From Mycolicibacterium sarraceniae (lineage in GTDB: Bacteria; Actinomycetota; Actinomycetes; Mycobacteriales; Mycobacteriaceae): a stretch of DNA of 64,000 nt. The notes under the pieces are model-generated. The model had not been told where the DNA came from and made no database searches. It saw nothing but the letters and a program-made list of their open reading frames with translations. The stretch is from assembly GCF_010731875.1 (NCBI RefSeq), contig NZ_AP022595.1, positions 3,658,001 to 3,722,000 on the forward strand, read 5' to 3'. The position numbers and the translations under genes are program-made. This document shows, piece by piece, positions 18,841 through 38,788 of this stretch (its first letter is position 1; the number at the start of each line of letters is the position of its first letter).

Positions 18841-19731
18841 GTGGACGTCGAGCCGTTCGACGATCAACCCGATTCCCTCGTTGACGTCAACCAACCCGGG
18901 CGAGGGCCCGCGGCGTGGTGGCACAACACCAACCACAATCCGGGCATCATCGCCCTGGTTCGTCGTGCCCGCCGCGTGCTGCCCGGCGACCCCGACTTCG
19001 GTGACCCGCTCTCGGCCGCCGGCGATGGGGGTGCCCGCGCGGCCGCCCGAGTCGCCGACCGGTTACTGCGTGACCGAGAAGCAGCCACCCGCGAGGTGAG
19101 CTTGGCCACACTGCAGCTCTGGCAGGCGCTCACCGAACGCGTCTCCGGACGGCCGGGCGACCGAGAGGTGACGCTGGTCTTCACCGACCTCGTCGGGTTC
19201 TCCAGTTGGTCGCTCGCCGCCGGCGACGACGCCACGTTGCGACTGCTGCGCCGCGTCGCCCAAGTGGTCGAGCCTCCGCTGCTGGACGCGGGCGGGCACA
19301 TTGTCAAACGCATGGGCGACGGCATCATGGCGGTGTTCGGTGACCCGGCGACCGCGGTACGGGCCACGATGGCCGCCCGCGACGCCGTCCGGACCGTCGA
19401 GGTGGACGGCTATACGCCGCGGATGCGCGCCGGTGTCCACACCGGTCGCCCGCAGCGCATCGGATCGGATTGGCTCGGCGTGGACGTCAACATCACCGCC
19501 CGGGTGATGGACCGCGCCACCCGCGGCGGCCTGATCGTCTCGGAGAAGACGTTGGAGCTGATCGAGCCCGATGAGCTCGAGTCGCTGGGGGTGACGGTCA
19601 AGCGGATCCGGCGCCAGGTCTTCGCGCCGCGGGCAACCGGGGTACCCACCGACCTGGTGATGTACCGCCTCAAGACCCGCAAGGATCTGCCAGTCGAGGA
19701 CGACGGGGACGATCTCGAGGCCCAGGCTTAG
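18841..19731 (+). CDS. Class III adenylate cyclase, Rv1647-like
   Basis: A soluble protein of 296 residues from the GTG at 18841. An N-terminal helical region of about 105 residues precedes one class III cyclase domain. All canonical catalytic residues can be placed: metal Asp in FTDLVGF (D116) and MGDG (D160), adenine-selecting Lys in HIVKRMGDG (K156) and Asp (D210), and the transition-state Asn/Arg pair in DVNITAR (N217, R221). It should make cAMP from ATP as a homodimer. Rv1647 is a characterised cyclase in M. tuberculosis. A TTG at 18787 would add 18 residues but lies upstream of the -10 element. The next gene begins 9 bp downstream. Confidence 0.92.
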   Translation: MDVEPFDDQPDSLVDVNQPGRGPAAWWHNTNHNPGIIALVRRARRVLPGDPDFGDPLSAAGDGGARAAARVADRLLRDREAATREVSLATLQLWQALTERVSGRPGDREVTLVFTDLVGFSSWSLAAGDDATLRLLRRVAQVVEPPLLDAGGHIVKRMGDGIMAVFGDPATAVRATMAARDAVRTVEVDGYTPRMRAGVHTGRPQRIGSDWLGVDVNITARVMDRATRGGLIVSEKTLELIEPDELESLGVTVKRIRRQVFAPRATGVPTDLVMYRLKTRKDLPVEDDGDDLEAQA

Positions 19732-20408
19732 TAGGTGGGAATGGTTTTCGCACTGCTGTCGCGGCTGGACCGCGTCCGGGTCACGTTGGTCTACTCCGCG
19801 GCCCTCACGGTGGTAGCTGTGGCATTAGTGGCGCTCGGCCCGCAGGTCCGTGATCAGGTCATCTGGCGCACAAGCACCAATTTGCACAATCTCGGTCAGG
19901 GCCAACTGGGCACACTGATCGGTAGTGCGTTCGTCACCGACCGGGGACCCATCTACGTGCGGCTGCCAGGTCTGTTCGCGATTCTCGGCCTGGCCGAATT
20001 GCTGTGGCATAGCCGCCGAATGATGCTGGCGTTCGTCGTCGGCCACGTCGGGGCCACCCTGTTGGTCGCCGCCGGACTGGCCGCGACGCTGGCCGCCGGG
20101 TTGACCTCATGGTCGATCGCCAATGTCACGGACGTCGGCATGAGCTACGGCGCGGTCGGCGTTCTCGGCGCGCTGACCGCCGCGATCCCGCAGCGATGGC
20201 GTGCGGTGTGGACCGGCTGGTGGCTCGCGGTGGCGGTCGGTGCCGTGGCGAGCAGCGCCGGTGACTTCACCAACGTCGGCGCTACGCGCTACTCGCGGTG
20301 GCGGCGTCGTTCGGCTACCTGATCATGGCTAACACCGGGCTGTCGATCCTGACGACGGCCAGCCTTGGGGTGTTGGGCGCGTTGGTGGCCGCCCGACTCG
20401 CTCAGCGG

Positions 20409-22259
<1,851 letters not shown>

Positions 22260-22260
<1 letters not shown>

Positions 22261-24755
22261 TGCGTCTTCCGTACAGCTGGCTACGTGAGGTCGTCCAGCG
22301 CGGTGCACCGGGTTGGGACGTGGAGCCACCCGATCTGGAGCAGGCGCTGATCCGCGTCGGCCACGAGGTCGAAGACATCATCACCCTCGGACCGGTCAGC
22401 GGGCCGCTGACCGTCGGGCGAGTCACCGCCATAGAGGAACTCACCGAGTTCAAGAAGCCGATCCGCGCGTGCAAGGTGGATGTAGGCGAAGGGAGTGACC
22501 GCGATATCGTCTGCGGGGCAACGAACTTCACAGTCAGCGACCTCGTGGTTGTGGCACTGCCCGGTGTCACACTGCCTGGCGACTTTCACATCGCCACCCG
22601 CAAGACCTATGGCCGGCTCTCCGACGGAATGATCTGCTCGGTCGCCGAATTGGGCTTGGGCGCCGACCATTCCGGGATCATGGTGCTGCCGCCGGGAACC
22701 GCGGAGCCGGGTGCCTCCGGTATCGACGTACTCGGTCTCGACGATGTGATCTTCGATCTCGCGGTCACCCCGGATCGGGGTTATTGCATGTCGGTGCGGG
22801 GTATCGCCCGTGAGATCGCCTGCGCATACAACCTGAATTTCGTTGACCCCGCCGACGTGCCCGCGCTGCCCATCGAGGGCCCAGCGCTGCCGGTCACCGT
22901 CGAATCCGGCACCGGCGTCAGCCGTTTCGCAGTGCGCCCGGTCACCGGCATCGACCCGAAGGCGCAGTCGCCGTGGTGGCTACGCCGCCGGCTGATGCTT
23001 TCCGGCATTCGCCCGATTTCACCGGCCGTCGACGTCACCAACTACGTGATGCTCGAAATCGGCCACCCGATGCACGCCCACGATCGCAGCCGGATCAACG
23101 GCGAGTTCATCGTTCGGTTCGCCAAGCCGGGGGAGACCGTCGTCACCCTCGACGACATCACACGCACCCTCGATCCGGCCGACGTTCTGATCGTCGACGA
23201 CGTCGCGACCGCTGCCATCGGTGGCGTTATGGGCGCAGGCACCACCGAGATCGACAATGACTCAACCGACATCCTGCTGGAGGCCGCGGTCTGGGACCCC
23301 GCCGCGGTGTCCCGCACGATCCGCCGCCTGCGCCTCGTCAGCGAGGCGGGCCGGCGCTACGAACGTTCGGTGGACCCGGCTATATCGGTGGCCGCCGTGG
23401 ACCGATGCGCGGCGCTGCTCGCCGAAATCGCCGGTGGCACAGCCGAACCTACGCTGACCGACTGGCGCGGCGACCCGCCGCGTGACGACTGGTCGCCGGC
23501 GCCGGTGCGGATGCGTTTCGATCTGCCCGACCGGATTGCCGGCGTCGAGTATGAGGGCGGCGCCGCCGTGAAGCGGCTGACGCAGATCGGTGCCGCTGTC
23601 GCCGAGGACGACGCCGATCACGCCGTTCTCGTGGTCACCCCACCGAGCTGGCGACCCGATCTGGTGCAGGCCGCCGACTTGGTGGAAGAGGTGCTGCGCC
23701 TGGAGGGGCTCGACAAGATCCCGTCGGTGCTGCCCCCCGCCCCCGCCGGGCGCGGGTTGACGGCCGGCCAGAAGCGGCGCCGCGCGGTCGGTAAATCGCT
23801 GGGCCTGTCGGGGTACGTCGAGGTGTTGCCCACGCCGTTCCTTCCGGCCGGGATCTTCGATCAGTGGGGTCTGGCCAACGATGATTCGCGGCGTGCGACC
23901 ACCGCGGTGCTCAACCCGCTGGAGGCCGACCGGCCGCACCTGGCCACCACACTGCTGCCGGCACTGCTGGAAGCGTTGTCCCGCAACGTTTCCCGTGGTT
24001 TCGTCGACGTGTCCCTGTTCTCTATCGCGCAGGTCGTGCACCCCACCGAACAGACCAAGGGCGTCGAGCTGATCCCGACCCATCGCCGGCCGAGCGATGA
24101 GGAGATCGCGGCGCTGGATGCCTCGCTGCCGAGCCAGCCCGTCCATGTCGGCGCCGTGCTGACCGGACTGCGGGAGCCACGCGGACCGTGGGGCCCGGGG
24201 CGCCCGGTCGAGGCGGCCGACGCCTTCGAGGCGGTGCGGATCATCGCCCGCGCCTGCGGGGTGGACGTGACGTTGCGTGCCGCGCAGTTCCTGCCGTGGC
24301 ATCCGGGGCGCTGCGCGGAGGTCCTGGTCGACGGACGGGTGGTCGGCCACGCCGGGCAGCTCCATCCCGCGGTGATCGAACGCTCAGGCTTGCCGAAGGG
24401 CACCTGCGCCGTCGAGTTGGATCTCGATGCGGTGCCGATCCCCGAGGCGCTGCCTGCCCCGCGGGTCTCGCCGTTCCCGGCGGTGTTCCAGGACGTCAGC
24501 CTGGTGGTGGCCGGTGACGTCGCCGCCCAGGCCGTCGTGGACGCGGTGCGTGACGGCGCTGGGGAGCTGCTGGAGGATGTGGCGCTGTTCGACGTCTACA
24601 CCGGGCCGCAGATCGGCGAGGATCGCAAATCGCTGACACTGGCGTTGCGCTTCCGGGCCGCTAACCGGACCCTGACCGAGGACGAAGCCAGTGCCGCCCG
24701 CGACGCCGCGGTGGCCGCGGCTGCTGCCGCGGTCGGGGCTGTGCAGCGCGCCTGA
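22260..24755 (+). CDS. pheT: Phenylalanyl-tRNA synthetase beta subunit
   Basis: 831 residues, full length for a bacterial PheT. In order: the N-terminal tRNA-binding OB domain ([19 protein letters not shown]; about 45-155), the B3/B4 editing domain ([30 protein letters not shown]), B5 (about 400-480), the catalytic-like domain, and a C-terminal anticodon-binding ferredoxin fold ([16 protein letters not shown]). It edits Tyr-tRNA-Phe and recognises tRNA. Start TGATG overlap with pheS indicates coupled translation. Nothing unusual is seen. Confidence 0.97.
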
Positions 24756-24771
24756 CCCCAGGGAATGTATT

Positions 24772-27057
<2,286 letters not shown>

Positions 27058-27061
<4 letters not shown>

Positions 27062-27926
27062 CCGCCACCGTGAACGCCAAGGCCGCGATCCTCGCCGAGG
27101 CCCTGCCCTGGCTCAAGCAGCTGCACGACAAGATCGTCGTCGTCAAGTACGGCGGTAACGCGATGACCGACGATCGGCTCAAGGCTGCGTTCGCCGATGA
27201 CATGGTGTTTCTGCGTAACGCCGGTGTCCACCCCGTCGTCGTCCACGGCGGCGGACCGCAGATCAGCGCGATGCTCAAACGCCTCGGTATCGCAGGGGAA
27301 TTCAAGGGCGGCTTCCGGGTCACCACCCCCGAGGTGCTCGACATCGCCCGGATGGTGCTGTTCGGCCAGGTCGGCCGCGAACTGGTGAACCTCATCAACG
27401 CCCACGGGCCCTACGCCGTTGGGATTACCGGTGAGGACGCGCAGCTGCTCACCGCGGTGCGTCGTGGGGTCACCGTCGACGGGGTGCTCACCGATATCGG
27501 CCTGGTCGGCGACGTCGAACACGTCAACACCGCGGCCGTACTGGATCTCATTGCCGCCGGCCGTATTCCGGTGATTTCCACCATCGCCCCCGATGTCGAC
27601 GGCGTGGTGCACAATATCAACGCCGACACCGCCGCCGCTGCGGTCGCCAAGGCGCTGGGCGCCGAGAAGCTACTGATGCTCACCGACGTCGAAGGCCTCT
27701 ATACCAGTTGGCCCGACCGGAATTCACTGGTCAGCCAGATCGACACGGATACGCTCACCGAGCTGCTGCCCAACCTGGAAACCGGCATGATCCCCAAGAT
27801 CGAGGCCTGCCTGCGGGCAGTCGAGGGCGGGGTGCCCAGCGCGCATGTGATCGACGGTCGTGTCGAACACGGTGTGCTGGTCGAATTGTTCACCGACGAA
27901 GGCACCGGCACGAAGGTGGTTCCCTC

Positions 27927-27930
<4 letters not shown>
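27058..27930 (+). CDS. argB: Acetylglutamate kinase
   Basis: Second step: phosphorylates N-acetylglutamate. 290 residues of the amino-acid kinase fold, with VVKYGGNAM (about 31-39), [16 protein letters not shown] and the ADP-binding [12 protein letters not shown]. The N-terminal helix before the core (about 1-28) is the type linked to arginine feedback inhibition in hexameric enzymes, so allosteric control is likely, inferred from the family. Overlaps both neighbours by 4 bp. Confidence 0.97.
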
Positions 27931-30504
<2,574 letters not shown>

Positions 30505-30529
30505 CGAACGAAACATAAAGGAGCACTTC

Positions 30530-33147
<2,618 letters not shown>

Positions 33148-33208
33148 CCGGGGCCCCGAATCCTTCTCACCAAAGGTTCGAGGCCATCATCCCAGCTCGA
33201 CCACCCTC

Positions 33209-33235
33209 AAAAAGCTCGACACGCCCCGACTTTTT
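33209..33235. terminator. Candidate bidirectional terminator between argH and ABC-F gene
   Basis: AAAAAG-C-TCG pairs with CGACTTTTT (33209-33218 and 33227-33235) with a one-base bulge and an 8-base loop. A runs and T runs on either side would give U tracts in both directions between two convergent genes. The stem is short, so termination strength is uncertain. Confidence 0.45.
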
Positions 33236-33248
33236 CAGGCCGAAGTAG

Positions 33249-35024
33249 CTAGTCGACCAACTCCGACAACTCCAGCCAGCGGTTCTCCTTGTCGGCGACC
33301 TCGGCCTCCAGGTCGCGCAGCTCCTGGGTCAACCGGCCCAGGCCGACATGATCGGACTGGTCGAATTCGGCCAGTTCGATGTGCTTGGCGTTCACCCGGT
33401 CTGACAGCTTCACCAGCGCCCGGTCCAAGGCGGCGATTTCCTTTTCCACATTGCGCAATTCGGCACCGGAGAGTGCTTGCGCGGCAGGCGCTTTGGCGGG
33501 CGCGGCGCTATCGCTCGACTCCCTGCGCGCCTTGATCCGGAGATACTCGTCGATACCGCCCGGCAGATGACGCAGGTGCCCGTCGAGGATCGCGTACTGC
33601 TGATCGGTGATCCGCTCCAGCAGATACCGGTCGTGAGACACCACGATCAGCGTGCCAGGCCACGAGTCGAGCAGATCCTCAGTGGCCGAAAGCATATCGA
33701 TGTCGACATCGTTGGTCGGCTCGTCGAGCACCAGCACATTGGGTTCTTCGAGCAGTGTCAGCATCAGCTGCAGCCGCCTGCGTTGCCCGCCGGAGAGTTC
33801 GCCCACCCGCGACGAAAGCTGCTCGCGACGAAAGCCCAAGCGTTCCAACAACTGTGTGGGAGTCACCTCTTTACCCTCGACCATATAGCCGGCCGGCAGC
33901 CGGCCGACGACCTCGCGGACCATATCGCCGGCGATATCTGTCAACATGCTGGATTGCTGATCGAGCATCGCCAGCCGAACCGTTTTGCCGCGCTTGACCC
34001 GACCGGAATCGGGGGCCAGGGTCTCGGCGATCAACCCCAACAACGTGGACTTGCCCGCGCCGTTGGCGCCGACGATGCCGGTGCGCTCACCTGGGGCAAT
34101 GCGCCATTCCACTGCGCGCAGAACGGGTTTGGAGTCGAAGGACACCGACACGCCGAGTAGATCGATGACATCCTTGCCAAGCCGGGCGGTGGCCAGTTTG
34201 GCCAGTTCGACACCGTTGCGGATCGGCGGTACGTCCTCGATCAGCTGGTTTGCGGCGTCGATGCGGAACTTCGGCTTGGATGTTCGGGCCGGCGCCCCGC
34301 GACGCAGCCAGGCGAGTTCCTTGCGCATCAAATTCTGCCGCTTGGCCTCCGCCTGGGCAGCGATGCGGTCACGCTCGACGCGCTGCAACACGTACGCCGC
34401 GTAGCCCCCGTCGAACGGCTCGACGATCCCGTCATGCACCTCCCACGTGGTGTTGGCGACCTCGTCCAGGAACCACCGGTCGTGGGTGACGACCAACAAG
34501 CCGCCGCTGTTGCGCGCCCACCGTGCCTTGAGGTGCTCGGCCAGCCACGTGATGCCCTCGATGTCGAGGTGGTTGGTCGGCTCGTCGAGAGCGATCACAT
34601 CCCAGTCGCCGATCAGCAGCTCGGCTAGCTGGACGCGGCGGCGCTGGCCACCGGACAACTGCGAGATGGGGGTCTGCCAGTCGAGATCGGAGACCAGCCC
34701 CGCCACGACGTCACGAATCCGGGGAATGCCCGCCCACTCGTGGTCCGGGAGGTCGCCGACGAGCACCTGACCGATGGTGGCCTCTGGCGCCATCGTGTCG
34801 GCCTGGTCCAGTGCGGTGACCCGCAGCCCGCCCCGCTGGGTGACCCGGCCGGAATCCGGCGTGATGCGCCCGGTGAGCATCCCCATCAGGCTGGATTTAC
34901 CGTCGCCGTTGCGTCCGACGATGCCGATACGGGCGCCCTCGTTGACGCCCAGCGTCACAGACTCGAAGACGACCTGAGTCGGATACTCGAGATGGAGGGC
35001 TTCGGCGCCGAGCAGGTGTGCCAC
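33249..35024 (-). CDS. ABC-F family ATPase
   Basis: Soluble protein with two ABC modules and no membrane part. The GTG at 35024 (VAHLLGAEALHLEYPTQ) gives 591 residues. Walker A: GRNGDGKSSL and GANGAGKSTL; signatures LSGGQRRRVQLAEL and LSGGQRRRLQLML; Walker B LIALDEPTNHLD-type and LVLDEPTNDVD. The linker between modules and a C-terminal coiled coil (about 520-591) fit ABC-F proteins, which act on the ribosome, some giving macrolide-type resistance. By position it matches Rv1667c/Rv1668c, which I recall as two split ORFs in M. tuberculosis; here the gene is whole. A role in resistance is only possible. Confidence 0.92.
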   Translation of the reverse strand: MAHLLGAEALHLEYPTQVVFESVTLGVNEGARIGIVGRNGDGKSSLMGMLTGRITPDSGRVTQRGGLRVTALDQADTMAPEATIGQVLVGDLPDHEWAGIPRIRDVVAGLVSDLDWQTPISQLSGGQRRRVQLAELLIGDWDVIALDEPTNHLDIEGITWLAEHLKARWARNSGGLLVVTHDRWFLDEVANTTWEVHDGIVEPFDGGYAAYVLQRVERDRIAAQAEAKRQNLMRKELAWLRRGAPARTSKPKFRIDAANQLIEDVPPIRNGVELAKLATARLGKDVIDLLGVSVSFDSKPVLRAVEWRIAPGERTGIVGANGAGKSTLLGLIAETLAPDSGRVKRGKTVRLAMLDQQSSMLTDIAGDMVREVVGRLPAGYMVEGKEVTPTQLLERLGFRREQLSSRVGELSGGQRRRLQLMLTLLEEPNVLVLDEPTNDVDIDMLSATEDLLDSWPGTLIVVSHDRYLLERITDQQYAILDGHLRHLPGGIDEYLRIKARRESSDSAAPAKAPAAQALSGAELRNVEKEIAALDRALVKLSDRVNAKHIELAEFDQSDHVGLGRLTQELRDLEAEVADKENRWLELSELVD

Positions 35025-35160
35025 TGATATGACCCTAGTGGGGGCCGAAAGCCGGGACTGGGGTGCGGTCTCAAACCGGCAGGCCGGACACCGGCCCTGT
35101 GCCATGATGTGCAGGCTGTCGGGGCCTCGCGCAGCAACGATGGCGGACAGGGGAGCAGCC

Positions 35161-38160
35161 GTGGATCTGAACTTGTCGGCGGTCACCAGGCCGGTGGAAC
35201 GCCTGATGGCGACGGCGCAGAACGGTTTTGAGGTGCTGCGCTGGGGTGGACTGGAAACCGGAGCGGTGCCCTCGCCCTTCCAGATCGTCGAGAACAAGCC
35301 GATGTACAAGCTCCGGCGCTATTTCCCGCCGGACAGCAGGCCTGGGCAGCCGTCTGCCGGACCTCCGGTCCTGATGGTCCACCCGATGATGATGTCGGCG
35401 AACATGTGGGACGTCACCCGCCAAGACGGTGCCGTCGGGATCCTGCATGAGGCGGGCACCGACCCCTGGGTCATCGACTTCGGTTCGCCCGACGAGGTCG
35501 AGGGCGGCATGGAACGCAACCTCACCGACCACATCGTGGCGCTCAACGAGGCCATCGACGCCGTTAAGGAGGCCACCGGCCAGAGCGTGCATCTGGCCGG
35601 CTACTCCCAAGGCGGCATGTTCTGCTACCAGACCGCGGCCTACCGGCGGACAAAGGACATCGCTAGCATCGTGGCCTTCGGCTCCCCGGTGGACACGCTG
35701 GCAGCGCTGCCGATGGGCATCCCGCCCAACCTCGGAGCGGTCGCCGCCGATTTCATGGCCGACCACGTCTTCAACCGCATCGACATCCCGGGCTGGCTGG
35801 CCCGCACCGGATTTCAGATGCTGGACCCGCTCAAGACCGCTAAGGCGCGCCTGGACTTCCTGTTCGCGCTGCATGACCGCGACGCCTTGCTGCCACGGGA
35901 GCAGCAGCGGCGGTTCCTGGACTCCGAAGGCTGGATCGCCTGGTCCGGCCCGGCGGTGTCCGAACTGCTCAAGCAGTTCATCGCGCACAACCGGATGATG
36001 TCGGGCGGATTCGTGATCAACGGCCAACTGGTGACGCTGTCCGACATCACCTGCCCGGTGCTGGCATTCATCGGTGAGGTTGACGATATCGGTCAGCCGG
36101 CCTCGGTTCGCGGTATCAAACGCGCCGCACCCGCCGCCGACGTCTATGAAGTGATGATCCGGGCCGGCCACTTCGGCCTGGTGGTGGGATCCAAGGCAGC
36201 GACGGCGACGTGGCCGACTGTGGCGGACTGGGTGCGCTGGCAGGCTGGCCAGGACTCCCGCCCAGCCGCGATCGCGCCGATGCAGGACAACACTGCCGAG
36301 CCCGACGAGTCCGGGGTCGCTCTGTCCGCACGGCTCATGCACAGTGTGGCCGAGGCTTCGGAACTGGCGCTATCGCTGGCGCGCGGCGCGGCCGACGCGG
36401 TGGTCAACGCCAACAAGTCGGCCCGCACGCTGGCGGTGGAAACCGCCCGGACGCTGCCGCGGCTGACGCGGCTGGGCCAGATCAACGACCACACCCGGAT
36501 CTCGCTTGGCCGCATCATCGACGAGCAGGCCGCTGGCGCCCCCAACGGCGAATTCCTTCTGTTCGACGGCCGGGTGCATACCTACGAGGCGGTCAACCGG
36601 CGCATCAACAATGTCGTGCGCGGGCTGATCGGCGTCGGCGTACGGCAAGGCGGGCGCGTCGGGGTGCTGATGGACACCCGGCCGTCGGCGCTGGTGGCCA
36701 TCGCCGCGCTATCCCGGCTGGGCGCGGTGGCGGTGCTGATGCCAGCAGACGCCGACCTCGAAGAGGCCGTCCGGCTGGGCGGGGTCACCGAGGTCATCAC
36801 CGACCCGGGCAACCTCGAGGCGGCGCTCAAGCTGCCAGTTCAGGCGCTGGTCCTCGGCGGAGGCGAGAGCCGTGACCTCAATCTGCCCGGCGATAGCAAC
36901 GTCATCGATATGGAGAAGATCGACCCGGACGCCGTCGAGCTGCCGGGCTGGTACCGGCCCAATCCGGGCTTCGCTCGTGACCTAGCCTTCATCGCCTTCA
37001 ATTCGGTCGGCGGGGTCCTGGCGCCCAAGCAGATGACCAACTACCGGTGGGCGTTGTCGGCGTTCGGCACCGCCTCGGCCGCCGCGTTGGGCCGCGGCGA
37101 CACCGTGTACTGCCTGACCCCGCTGCATCACCAGTCCGGCTTGCTGGTCAGCCTGGGTGGCGCGGTCGTCGGCGGCACCCGGATCGCGCTGTCCCGCGGA
37201 CTGGAACCCGACCGCTTCCGCGCCGAAATCCGGCAGTACGGCGTGACCGTCGTGTCCTATACCTGGACGATGCTGCGCGATGTCATCGATGACACTGTCG
37301 ACCATTCCCTCTTGCTGCGCGGCAACCACCCGGTTCGGTTGTTCATCGGCTCGGGTATGCCGCCCGGCCTGTGGTTACGGACCGTGGATGCCTTCGCGCC
37401 GGCCAACATCGTTGAGTTCTTCGCCACCACCGACGGCCAGGCCGTGCTGGCGAACGTGTCCGGGGCCAAAGTGGGCAGCAAGGGCCGTCCGCTGCCCGGC
37501 GGCGGCCAGGTCGAAGTGGCTGCCTATGACCCGGTCGAGGACCTGATTCTGGAGGACCACCGCGGGTTCGTCGTGGTGGCCGAGCCCAACCAGGTCGGGG
37601 TTCTGCTGGCCCGGCCGTGGGGGCCCATCGACCCGACCGCGTCGGTCAAGCGCGGCGTCTTCGCCCCGGGTGACACCTGGATCTGCACCGAATACGTGTT
37701 CCGCCGCGACGCCGACGGCGATTTTTGGCTGCTGGGAAACCGCCCGCTGTTGATCCGGACCGCGCGCGGCGTGGTGTTCCCGGAGTCGGTGACCGATGCC
37801 GTCACCCGGATCAACGCCGTCGATCTCGCCGCGACATACGGGGCGGAGGTGCCGGGCGGCACGATCGCGGTTACCGCGATCACCGTTCGGCCCGGTATGA
37901 CCGTCACCGCCGCCGATCTCACCGATGCGTTCGCCGCGATGCCGGTCGGGCCTGCGCCCGACATCGTCCAGGTGGTGGCCGAAATCCCGCTGAGCGCCAC
38001 TTATCGGCCGACGGCCTCGACGTTGCGGGCCGACGGAGTGCCCAAGGCGTCGCGTAACACCTGGCACTTGGAGCCCGATACGGGAAAGTACAAGCGCCTA
38101 ACGGCTGCGGGACGTGCTCGGCTCTGCGGTACCGATGACGTGAGCGATACTGAAGACTGA
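35161..38160 (+). CDS. Alpha/beta-hydrolase and acyl-CoA ligase fusion, Rv1683-like
   Basis: From the GTG at 35161 (RBS GGGGAG) the product has 999 residues, the size I recall for Rv1683. Residues about 60-370 form an alpha/beta-hydrolase like PHA synthase/lipase, with nucleophile motif GYSQGG. From about 440 an AMP-binding (acyl-CoA synthetase) domain follows. Its ATP loop is degenerate (AFNSVGGVLAPKQM instead of YTSGTTGxPK), while a C-terminal lysine segment (DGVPKASRN) remains. Rv1683 is annotated as a bifunctional lipase/ligase linked to lipid storage. Ligase activity here is uncertain because of the loop. A 1043-residue reading from 35029 is less likely. The gene is divergent from the ABC-F gene. 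Confidence 0.85.
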   Translation: MDLNLSAVTRPVERLMATAQNGFEVLRWGGLETGAVPSPFQIVENKPMYKLRRYFPPDSRPGQPSAGPPVLMVHPMMMSANMWDVTRQDGAVGILHEAGTDPWVIDFGSPDEVEGGMERNLTDHIVALNEAIDAVKEATGQSVHLAGYSQGGMFCYQTAAYRRTKDIASIVAFGSPVDTLAALPMGIPPNLGAVAADFMADHVFNRIDIPGWLARTGFQMLDPLKTAKARLDFLFALHDRDALLPREQQRRFLDSEGWIAWSGPAVSELLKQFIAHNRMMSGGFVINGQLVTLSDITCPVLAFIGEVDDIGQPASVRGIKRAAPAADVYEVMIRAGHFGLVVGSKAATATWPTVADWVRWQAGQDSRPAAIAPMQDNTAEPDESGVALSARLMHSVAEASELALSLARGAADAVVNANKSARTLAVETARTLPRLTRLGQINDHTRISLGRIIDEQAAGAPNGEFLLFDGRVHTYEAVNRRINNVVRGLIGVGVRQGGRVGVLMDTRPSALVAIAALSRLGAVAVLMPADADLEEAVRLGGVTEVITDPGNLEAALKLPVQALVLGGGESRDLNLPGDSNVIDMEKIDPDAVELPGWYRPNPGFARDLAFIAFNSVGGVLAPKQMTNYRWALSAFGTASAAALGRGDTVYCLTPLHHQSGLLVSLGGAVVGGTRIALSRGLEPDRFRAEIRQYGVTVVSYTWTMLRDVIDDTVDHSLLLRGNHPVRLFIGSGMPPGLWLRTVDAFAPANIVEFFATTDGQAVLANVSGAKVGSKGRPLPGGGQVEVAAYDPVEDLILEDHRGFVVVAEPNQVGVLLARPWGPIDPTASVKRGVFAPGDTWICTEYVFRRDADGDFWLLGNRPLLIRTARGVVFPESVTDAVTRINAVDLAATYGAEVPGGTIAVTAITVRPGMTVTAADLTDAFAAMPVGPAPDIVQVVAEIPLSATYRPTASTLRADGVPKASRNTWHLEPDTGKYKRLTAAGRARLCGTDDVSDTED

Positions 38161-38231
38161 GCTTCTGCCCAGGTCGCGTAGCGCTGTTAGGCTCGCCGAT
38201 AGTCCCAGGTGTCAACGCGTCGGAGGAATGT

Positions 38232-38783
38232 ATGCCAACCCAGACCGTTTCACGTCACTGGCGTCGCGCCGTCCGCGGCATGGCGATCGGTGCCTTGACT
38301 GCTGGGTTGCTGGCCGGAGTGGGTGCCCAGCCGGCGCTGGCTGATCCGGTCACCGCGCCGGCCACGCCGAGCGCCGACGCCAACGGAGTTCCGCAGTTCC
38401 AGAGCGCCGACCAGCTGCTGGCCTACATCGACCAGGAGTACGACCACGGCGACGGCGCCGGTCAGCTGTCGAGTCTCATGAAACAGGTGATGAAGCTGCG
38501 CGCGCAGGGCATCAAGCCCTCGCGGACCAATATCGCCGAGATTCAGAACGCGCTGCAGTACCGGCCGAACCAGAAGCCGCTCATTACGGCGCTGCAGAAC
38601 ACCCTGGGCTACCAGCAGAAGATCTTCGCTCAGATGCAGCTGCTGCAGCAGGCGCAACAGCGCCAGCAGAACAATGCGGTGATGGGCGCCGGTCAGATGC
38701 CCAGCGACGGCGCCCCCACGATTGGCGGCAGTGGTGCCCCGGTCGGTGGCGCTCCCGCGGCGCCCGCACCGCCGAGCCCCTAA
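38232..38783 (+). CDS. Secreted conserved mycobacterial protein
   Basis: 183 residues. A signal peptide is clear: HWRRAVRG, a hydrophobic core MAIGALTAGLLAGVGA, then cleavage after ALA-D at about residue 36. The RR may suit Tat but lacks the full motif. The mature part is helical (SADQLLAYIDQEYDHGDGAG, LSSLMKQVMKLRAQG), followed by a Gln-rich stretch (LLQQAQQRQQN) and a Gly/Ala/Pro tail. I do not recognise a function. A -10-like TAGGCT is at 38188-38193. The next gene starts 5 bp after its stop. Confidence 0.75.
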   Translation: MPTQTVSRHWRRAVRGMAIGALTAGLLAGVGAQPALADPVTAPATPSADANGVPQFQSADQLLAYIDQEYDHGDGAGQLSSLMKQVMKLRAQGIKPSRTNIAEIQNALQYRPNQKPLITALQNTLGYQQKIFAQMQLLQQAQQRQQNNAVMGAGQMPSDGAPTIGGSGAPVGGAPAAPAPPSP

Positions 38784-38788
38784 CCGCC

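Noticed and set aside
35071..36342. 423-codon minus-strand ORF opposite the Rv1683-like gene
   Set aside because: Antisense shadow without any recognisable domain.
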